Assembly: GCA_017529085.1 (NCBI GenBank)
Contig: JAFXOC010000413.1
Span: 1-17,745 of the forward strand
From: Selenomonadaceae bacterium
Lineage (GTDB): Bacteria > Bacillota > Negativicutes > Selenomonadales > Selenomonadaceae
DNA: 17,745 bases
Reading direction: 5' to 3'
In this document: positions 13,874-17,745 of the stretch, in pieces
How positions within the stretch are numbered: position 1 is the stretch's first letter
How the letters are laid out: each line of letters begins with the position of its first letter
The notes under the pieces: model-generated
The model's database searches: none
What the model was told of the DNA's origin: nothing
What the model saw: the letters and a program-made list of their open reading frames with translations, nothing else
Made by a program: the position numbers and the translations under genes

Positions 13874-14521
13874 TTAGAGCTGCGTCAGCGATTTTCCCAA
13901 TTCATACGCTTCATCAAGCTGTTTCGGAAAAACTTCTTCCCTCATCTTTGCTTTATGCTCCGCGTCAAATATGGAAGACTCATATTTGGAATAATCGTTA
14001 AACTGATATGTATCGTACGCGTAGAGAATTTTTGGTTTCGCCTTTAAAATTCGCTCCGCCGTGCCTTCGTGAAACGCAAATCTTTCCCTTATGCCAAAAT
14101 CTTTGACATGATCTTCTGTCATATTCATCGTGTAAATAAAAGCGTTTGGCAAAGACTTCGGGAATACTGTCGGAATTTCATCGCTATAGATATAATTTGA
14201 AAAGAAAAGCCGCTCCATAAAAGCGATCATACCTGCCGACAAATTCATAAAGTAAATGGGAGAACCAAAAATCAGCGCATCCGCTTCTTTAATTCGTTCC
14301 AAAACAGGCGTTAAATCGTCCTTCATGGCGCAAGTCCCATGCTCTTTATCCTTGCGCTTACAATACAAGCAGCTTATACAGCCCTTAAAATTCAGCCCGT
14401 AAAGATGTACGAGCTCCGTTTGCGCGCCGGCGTCTTTTGCGCCGTTTAACGCGCTCTCCAACAATTTCGCCGTGTTGCAGTTGCGCCTGGGACTTCCGTT
14501 TATCGCCAGTACTTTTTTCAT
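13874..14521 (-). CDS. Iron-sulfur flavoprotein-like NAD(P)H-dependent FMN reductase
   Basis: A 215-aa flavodoxin-fold protein. The N-terminus VLAINGSPRRNCNTAKLLES is the FMN-phosphate loop of the NADPH-dependent FMN reductase family, and IFGSPIYFMNLSAGM is the second flavin-contact block. Between them four cysteines (C48-x2-C51-x2-C54-x9-C64) make the compact motif seen in iron-sulfur flavoproteins (Isf), which bind a 4Fe-4S cluster and have been linked to O2/H2O2 reduction in anaerobes. Its ATG shares one base with the stop of the rubredoxin-like gene (TAATG), giving translational coupling, so rubredoxin is a reasonable redox partner. Substrate is not known; a quinone or flavin reductase role is the alternative. 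Confidence 0.9.
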   Translation of the reverse strand: MKKVLAINGSPRRNCNTAKLLESALNGAKDAGAQTELVHLYGLNFKGCISCLYCKRKDKEHGTCAMKDDLTPVLERIKEADALIFGSPIYFMNLSAGMIAFMERLFFSNYIYSDEIPTVFPKSLPNAFIYTMNMTEDHVKDFGIRERFAFHEGTAERILKAKPKILYAYDTYQFNDYSKYESSIFDAEHKAKMREEVFPKQLDEAYELGKSLTQL

Positions 14522-14697
14522 TACATAGCCTTCCTTTTAAACACCTTTTTAGGCTGACCGCAAATGGGGCAAACATAATCGTCGGGTTCGGAATCAAGAT
14601 CGCCTATGTACTCAAAGCCGCAGCAACCGCAGACGTAAATTGTTTTACCCTCAACGTTTAACGATTCGGGGCTGTGCTTTTCGAGAAGCTTTGTCAT
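14521..14697 (-). CDS. Rubredoxin-like protein (58 aa)
   Basis: The frame encodes MTKLLEKHSPESLNVEGKTI followed by YVCGCCGFEYIGDLDSEPDD and YVCPICGQPKKVFKRKAM. The two knuckles CGCCG and CPICG (Cys23, Cys26, Cys43, Cys46) match a rubredoxin-type iron site in size and spacing, although the loop between them is shorter than in classical rubredoxins and the ends are basic. It is probably a one-electron carrier, or a rubrerythrin-type C-terminal domain standing alone. Stop and next start overlap (TAATG) with the iron-sulfur flavoprotein gene. The best ribosome-binding site (AAAGGAG) is 19 nt upstream and serves a 4-codon leader; a weaker GGGGA is 4 nt from this ATG. Confidence 0.88.
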   Translation of the reverse strand: MTKLLEKHSPESLNVEGKTIYVCGCCGFEYIGDLDSEPDDYVCPICGQPKKVFKRKAM

Positions 14698-14708
14698 AAG
14701 TTCCCCAT
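14694..14708 (-). other. Possible 4-codon leader ORF (MGNL) before the rubredoxin-like gene
   Basis: An AAAGGAG (14717-14723) stands 8 nt before an ATG at 14708 that reads Met-Gly-Asn-Leu and stops at a TGA overlapping the rubredoxin-like ATG (ATGA). The strong site thus seems to load ribosomes onto a minimal ORF that re-initiates at the gene. Confidence 0.35.
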
Positions 14709-14734
14709 GTATATCTCTCCTTTAACACACACAA

Positions 14735-15082
14735 TTACAATATAACGCTCTTATTGTCTAAGATAACGCGCCCCGGAGTACAAGCGGGGCAATCGCACCA
14801 TTTGCCGCCCTTTGCCTTTACTTCCTTAAAATGCGCCACCATATTCGCCGCCGCTTCTTCGCCGACAATTTTCTTGCCTGCATCCGAACTGAACAGCCCA
14901 ATCACTTCGTCAATAGGTTGCACATCAGCTTCAAGCTCTGCGATAAATTTTTCGGCGGCATCCTTTTCGTCCGCCGTGCCTACGGCTTTTATCCAGTCGT
15001 TTGCGACGTTTTTAAGCCCCGCATAACAACTGGGCGCGTTGATTAATTCTTTTGCTTTTTCTATAATGTCTGTTTTTGTCAT
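14735..15082 (-). CDS. Conserved small protein with CDCPAC motif, unknown function
   Basis: A 115-aa cytosolic protein. I start at the ATG 15082 (MTKTDIIEKAKELI; GGGAGG 8-9 nt upstream); the longer frame to 15172 runs into the upstream gene. It is mostly helical and acidic, with Cys19 in NAPSCYAG and a C-terminal C96-x-C98-x2-C101 in KWCDCPACTPG that could bind metal or act as a redox centre. Similar proteins of this size occur in gut anaerobes and, from memory, some are labelled 'Hsp90', which this is clearly not (no ATPase domain). Lying 19 bp after the MBL-rubredoxin gene and 37 bp before the rubredoxin-like gene, it very probably belongs to the same redox operon. Confidence 0.82.
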   Translation of the reverse strand: MTKTDIIEKAKELINAPSCYAGLKNVANDWIKAVGTADEKDAAEKFIAELEADVQPIDEVIGLFSSDAGKKIVGEEAAANMVAHFKEVKAKGGKWCDCPACTPGRVILDNKSVIL

Positions 15083-15101
15083 ATTCGGTTCCTCCCAAAA
15101 A

Positions 15102-16157
15102 TTACGCCTTGTTAAATTTATCCTTACCCTGTTTGCAACGCGGGCATTTCCAATCGGCGGGCAAATCCTCAAACGCCGTGCCTGCGGGGATTCCGTGTTC
15201 GGGATCTCCTACAGCCGGATCATAAACCGTGCCGCAAACAGAGCAGATATATTTGCCCGTGGCTTTCTTTGAAACGATTTCCGTGGGAGGTATGCTCTTC
15301 GGCGGATTATCAAGGTCGATTACCTTTTTAGCTTCAAGATTTTCGTAGCCCAACGGAGTATGGGTGGAGCAATACACGGTAGGATTGTTTTTGACAAATT
15401 CGCGGACTTTGTTAAGCGTGTCTCTTGCAGCGTCTTTGTCGTCAAATACTACGGAAAGTTTGTTCTCGTAAAGAGCCTCGTCCGTATAGGTAACGTCACC
15501 GTGCATCATGTAGAAAAGTCCGTCGGATTCCGCCACAATAATGCTGTTGCCGAAAGTATGACCTTTAGCGGGCAATAGATAGACCCCGTCTGCGATTTTT
15601 TCGGAAGCGGGGAAATTATGATAAGCGCCGTCCTTGTACTGTACGCCTATTATATTGTCGCTCTTGTATTCGGTAGCTTCTTTTTCTTCGGGGGACATAT
15701 AAATTTTTGCGTTGGGAAAACTTCTAAGTTCGCCCGTATGGTCGGCGTGTTTATGGGTAACGAGAATTTTTGTCACCTGTTCGGGTTTATAGCCTAAATC
15801 TTTAAAAGCGGACACATAGTCTTTAATGCGAGAGCCAAGATAAATCTGAGTTTTTTCATCCACAACCATATCGGGAGTTTCAAGAGGCATGCCCGTATCG
15901 ACGAGAATTACCGCTTTACCGGTATCGATAAGAAAATTTTGCAAGGTGGAACGATATTTTAAAGTGGGATTATCGACATTTTCCATACCAATTTCGCCGC
16001 CTAAAGCGAAACCGCGCGTCATAAACCCTTTTTCATAAAGTTTTACGGCTTTAATTTCCATTGATTGATTCCTTCCTTTCGCAATGACCGAAAATTGTCC
16101 CGCCGCCAAACAAGCGGCTCCGACCCCTACCGTTTTTATAAAATCCCTGCGGTTCAT
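15102..16157 (-). CDS. Tat-signal metallo-beta-lactamase-fold/rubredoxin fusion protein
   Basis: A 351-aa protein with three parts. Residues 1-28 are a twin-arginine signal (NRRDFIKTVGVGAACLAAG). Residues about 33-290 are a metallo-beta-lactamase-fold hydrolase with the metal ligands HKHADH (His135, His137, Asp139, His140), His200 (KGHTFG), Asp221 (HGDV) and His266 (THTPLG), in the lactonase/glyoxalase-II style. Residues about 303-349 are a complete rubredoxin (YICSVCGTVYDP and WKCPRCKQGKDKF; Cys305, 308, 338, 341). Tat export would suit a folded metalloprotein. However, an excellent ribosome-binding site precedes Met33, so a 319-aa cytosolic form is likely too. Unlike flavodiiron proteins there is no flavodoxin domain, so the reaction is not clear; hydrolysis or di-metal O2/peroxide chemistry with rubredoxin as electron donor are both possible. 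It follows the cupin gene by 10 bp. Confidence 0.93.
   Translation of the reverse strand: MNRRDFIKTVGVGAACLAAGQFSVIAKGRNQSMEIKAVKLYEKGFMTRGFALGGEIGMENVDNPTLKYRSTLQNFLIDTGKAVILVDTGMPLETPDMVVDEKTQIYLGSRIKDYVSAFKDLGYKPEQVTKILVTHKHADHTGELRSFPNAKIYMSPEEKEATEYKSDNIIGVQYKDGAYHNFPASEKIADGVYLLPAKGHTFGNSIIVAESDGLFYMMHGDVTYTDEALYENKLSVVFDDKDAARDTLNKVREFVKNNPTVYCSTHTPLGYENLEAKKVIDLDNPPKSIPPTEIVSKKATGKYICSVCGTVYDPAVGDPEHGIPAGTAFEDLPADWKCPRCKQGKDKFNKA
16059..16079 (-). promoter_or_regulatory. Internal ribosome-binding site and second start (Met33) of the MBL-rubredoxin gene
   Basis: AAAGGAAGG (16071-16079) lies 9 nt before the in-frame ATG 16059-16061 (MEIKAVKLYEKG). By contrast the first ATG at 16157 has only a distant GGGGAGG 15 nt away. 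Initiation here would remove the whole Tat signal. Confidence 0.75.
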
Positions 16158-16167
16158 CTTTATATTC

Positions 16168-16491
16168 TCAAACCTCCCCGTCTAACGGGTCGTCCACGTA
16201 ATCCACTTCGGAATACCCGGGGCAAAGAGTGATTTGATGCTTTAAACCTGCGGGAATAAAATAGGTATCGCCTTGTTCATAAGTTTTTGTTTCCCCGTTT
16301 GCGGTAAACAAACATTTTCCGCTCACCACTACTGTCCACTGAGCGGCGTGGGAATGTTCGGGAAACGGCACCTCTTTTTCCGCGCTGACAAAATAAACCG
16401 TACCCGTTGACGTATGATCCACTCGGACAGTCAATCCGTCAATACCGTAATCGCGGCGCGGCACTTTGTCAATGATGTTGGGAAATATCAT
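16168..16491 (-). CDS. Small cupin-domain protein
   Basis: A 107-aa single-domain cupin. Motif 1 is seen as PFPEHSHAAQWTVVVSGKC and motif 2 as GDTYFIPAGLKHQITLCPG; His residues in HSH and KH are the likely metal ligands. Small cupins of this type act as metal-dependent isomerases, dioxygenases or ligand sensors, and the sequence does not show which. It heads the cluster after the TetR gene and is followed by the MBL-rubredoxin gene after 10 bp. The start is uncertain between the ATG 16491 and a GTG 16497 nearer to the GGGGGGA ribosome-binding site (5 nt). Confidence 0.88.
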   Translation of the reverse strand: MIFPNIIDKVPRRDYGIDGLTVRVDHTSTGTVYFVSAEKEVPFPEHSHAAQWTVVVSGKCLFTANGETKTYEQGDTYFIPAGLKHQITLCPGYSEVDYVDDPLDGEV

Positions 16492-16523
16492 GTTCACAAA
16501 ATCCCCCCTATACTTTGCTATTA

Positions 16524-16552
16524 ATTGTATCTTAATTATCTGATAATTTCCA
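16524..16552 (-). promoter_or_regulatory. Candidate promoter of the cupin/redox operon with a palindrome in the spacer
   Basis: On the minus strand TGGAAA (16547-16552) and TACAAT (16524-16529) are 17 bp apart. A perfect 15-bp palindrome AATTATC-A-GATAATT (16534-16548) covers most of the spacer, an ideal repressor position. The TetR-type regulator encoded directly upstream is the obvious candidate ligand-responsive repressor. Confidence 0.55.
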
Positions 16553-16567
16553 TAGATAAAAACATAA

Positions 16568-16619
16568 AAATAACAATTAAGTTTACAAAATTGAGAATTT
16601 ATAAACTTAATTGTTATTT
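16568..16619 (-). terminator. 18-bp inverted repeat at the end of the TetR gene (terminator, possibly operator)
   Basis: AAATAACAATTAAGTTTA (16568-16585) and its exact complement (16602-16619) enclose a 16-nt loop. The TetR stop codon lies within the upstream arm, and the minus strand after the stem is T-rich (TTATGTTTTTATC). It most likely terminates the TetR transcript; binding by the regulator itself is an alternative. Confidence 0.65.
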
Positions 16620-17162
16620 AAGGTATGACGCTAAAGGCGGAGGCATGGATTTTACCAATAAATCCGCAAATTCGTCCAACGGTAATTTCATTCCCTCCAA
16701 GAACCAATCGTTTATAGCTTCCGACAGGGCGCGCATATAGAAAACCACATAAAAGCGAATATCGGAAGGTATTTCGATAAATCCGAAATTGCGACGTATT
16801 CGTTCTATCACCAAATCAATCGCAAAATTATTTGTCGCGTAACGAAAGGAAACTTGTCCTTGCGTGTTCTCAAGGGCGTTTTTGTAAAACGGCTTGTTTT
16901 CGGTTAATATAAAGACGCTTTGACGAACGCAATCCCTCCAAGACACATCTTTTCCCAGCCTGCCGAGAAAAGATTCTATGGATACATTGTAAATACAGGC
17001 CAAAAGCTCGTATTTATCGGAAAAATGATTGTAAAATGTAGTCGGGGTAAGCCCGCAATTTTGGGTTATCTCCTTAATCGTAATCTTATCCACGGATTTT
17101 TTTGCGGCAAGTTCCTTTATGGATTCCGCCAGAATTTCCTTTGTGGTCTTTTGAATAATCAC
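16614..17162 (-). CDS. TetR/AcrR-family transcriptional regulator
   Basis: A 182-aa regulator with the N-terminal helix-turn-helix of the family: ITIKEITQNCGLTPTTFYNH then FSDKYELL, about residues 27-54. The C-terminal helical domain (about 70-182), with residues such as RFYVVFYMRALSEAINDWFL, resembles that of DhaS-like TetR proteins and would bind an effector I cannot name. Initiation is at a GTG (17162) with GAGGTG 5 nt upstream; no ATG is available nearby in frame. It lies just before the cupin-led redox cluster, in the same direction, and the palindromes at 16534-16548 and 16568-16619 suggest that it controls that operon and perhaps itself. Confidence 0.93.
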   Translation of the reverse strand: MIIQKTTKEILAESIKELAAKKSVDKITIKEITQNCGLTPTTFYNHFSDKYELLACIYNVSIESFLGRLGKDVSWRDCVRQSVFILTENKPFYKNALENTQGQVSFRYATNNFAIDLVIERIRRNFGFIEIPSDIRFYVVFYMRALSEAINDWFLEGMKLPLDEFADLLVKSMPPPLASYLK

Positions 17163-17178
17163 GCAAACACCTCATAAT

Positions 17179-17745
17179 TTATTTTTTCCCCTTCTTTTTC
17201 CCCTTTACTTTCTTATCTACGTCGTAATGTCCGATTATCATGTAAGTCACCCTCTTTTCCTTATCTCCCGTCAAACGAAAGCGCATAAAGGGCGCGTGAA
17301 TAGGGTCGCCTCCGTAAGAAACGATAATATCTCCGTTTGGCGTTATATATCCCTTGCTTTTGCCGTACACCGCTTCTATTTCTTCTTTTGTTGAACCGAA
17401 TCCGATGCCTTCCGGCGTTTTTATCATGGGCAAATGATCCGCTATTATCGTCCAGATAACCTTGCTTGGTTTTAATTTTATCACAAGTTCGGGACTGTTT
17501 AAATCTATCCTTGAACGCCAAGTATAGCTTTCGCCGTTCGCCAGTATTACTCGTGGTTGCCCGAAAAATTTCAAGGATTTTTCTATGGTGTCTCCGAGTT
17601 TAACCGCAAATTCCCCTTCTTTTAATTCTTTAGGAATGGGTTTTCCTTGAGTCACAACATTTCCCTGTTGCTTTTTCGCGTTGTTCTTTGCAGGCGCAGC
17701 GCTTACCACAGACGCTATTATCATCGTTATTATAAATAATATTAA
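17179..17745 (-). CDS. Secreted lysine-rich protein of unknown function (5' end outside window)
   Basis: The frame is open from the window edge to the stop at 17179, and at least seven codons (LILFIIT) precede the first visible ATG at 17724. The hydrophobic run LILFIITMIIASVVSAAPAK is the end of a Sec signal peptide with cleavage near SAA-PAK, so the true start is probably beyond the edge. The mature part has two related-looking segments, VKLGDTIEKSLKFFGQP and GFGSTKEEIEAVYGK, reminiscent of the SmpA/OmlA-like 'G-T-x-E-x-V-x-x-x-Y-G' pattern, and a basic tail (KKVKGKKKGKK). I do not recognise a family. It ends 17 bp before the TetR start, with the TetR ribosome-binding site in the gap. Confidence 0.75.
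   Translation of the reverse strand, partial: LILFIITMIIASVVSAAPAKNNAKKQQGNVVTQGKPIPKELKEGEFAVKLGDTIEKSLKFFGQPRVILANGESYTWRSRIDLNSPELVIKLKPSKVIWTIIADHLPMIKTPEGIGFGSTKEEIEAVYGKSKGYITPNGDIIVSYGGDPIHAPFMRFRLTGDKEKRVTYMIIGHYDVDKKVKGKKKGKK

Noticed and set aside
13793..14047. 84-aa plus-strand frame beginning MGISPFNGDSRIAPFAPPPK
   Set aside because: Its start lies in the intergenic repeat-like element and the remainder is antisense to the flavoprotein gene.
15102..16157. Flavodiiron protein (rubredoxin:oxygen oxidoreductase)
   Set aside because: There is an MBL and a rubredoxin domain but no flavodoxin domain, and the ligand pattern HKHADH is that of ordinary MBL hydrolases.

Overview
This window reads as accessory and redox-stress chromosome of a diderm Firmicute, most likely a Negativicutes species. 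The main evidence is an outer-membrane porin with a single SLH domain behind its signal peptide (the OmpM/Mep45 type typical of that class), two classical autotransporters, and a methylmalonyl-CoA decarboxylase gene that fits propionate-forming metabolism. I see no rRNA, tRNA, transposase or CRISPR array. Every gene I can support lies on the minus strand, so transcription runs from high to low coordinates; long plus-strand ORFs are shadows.

Region 1 (about 1-9250) is a cell-surface block. Two paralogous autotransporters, one complete (5553-9248) and one cut by the window edge (1-1695), carry a zinc-metalloprotease-like domain (HExxHxxG plus a Met-turn-like MSH) ahead of beta-helix repeats. 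Between them sit an scpB-like decarboxylase, an SLH porin and a second, unrelated HExxH metallopeptidase that lacks a visible signal peptide. Two copies of a 64-bp G/C-rich repeat follow two of these genes.

Region 2 (about 9390-11960) holds a MazE-type antitoxin without MazF, followed by a 43-codon ORF and a terminator; then an AAA+/DUF4143 ATPase whose promoter ends in a perfect 12-bp inverted repeat; then a PAP2-family membrane phosphatase.

Region 3 (about 11960-17160) is a compact redox cluster, read in transcription order: TetR-type regulator, cupin, Tat-signal/metallo-beta-lactamase/rubredoxin fusion, a small CDCPAC protein, a rubredoxin-like protein, an iron-sulfur flavoprotein-like reductase, thioredoxin reductase, a CPWC glutaredoxin-like protein and a Cys-type glutathione peroxidase, ending at a strong terminator. 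The joint picture is peroxide/oxygen defence with thiol and rubredoxin electron carriers. A lysine-rich secreted protein of unknown function (17179-17745, cut by the edge) closes the window.

The most interesting points are the fusion protein with two well-formed translation starts (exported and cytosolic forms), the M8-like paired autotransporter proteases, and the orphan MazE with an unannotated small protein in the toxin's place.
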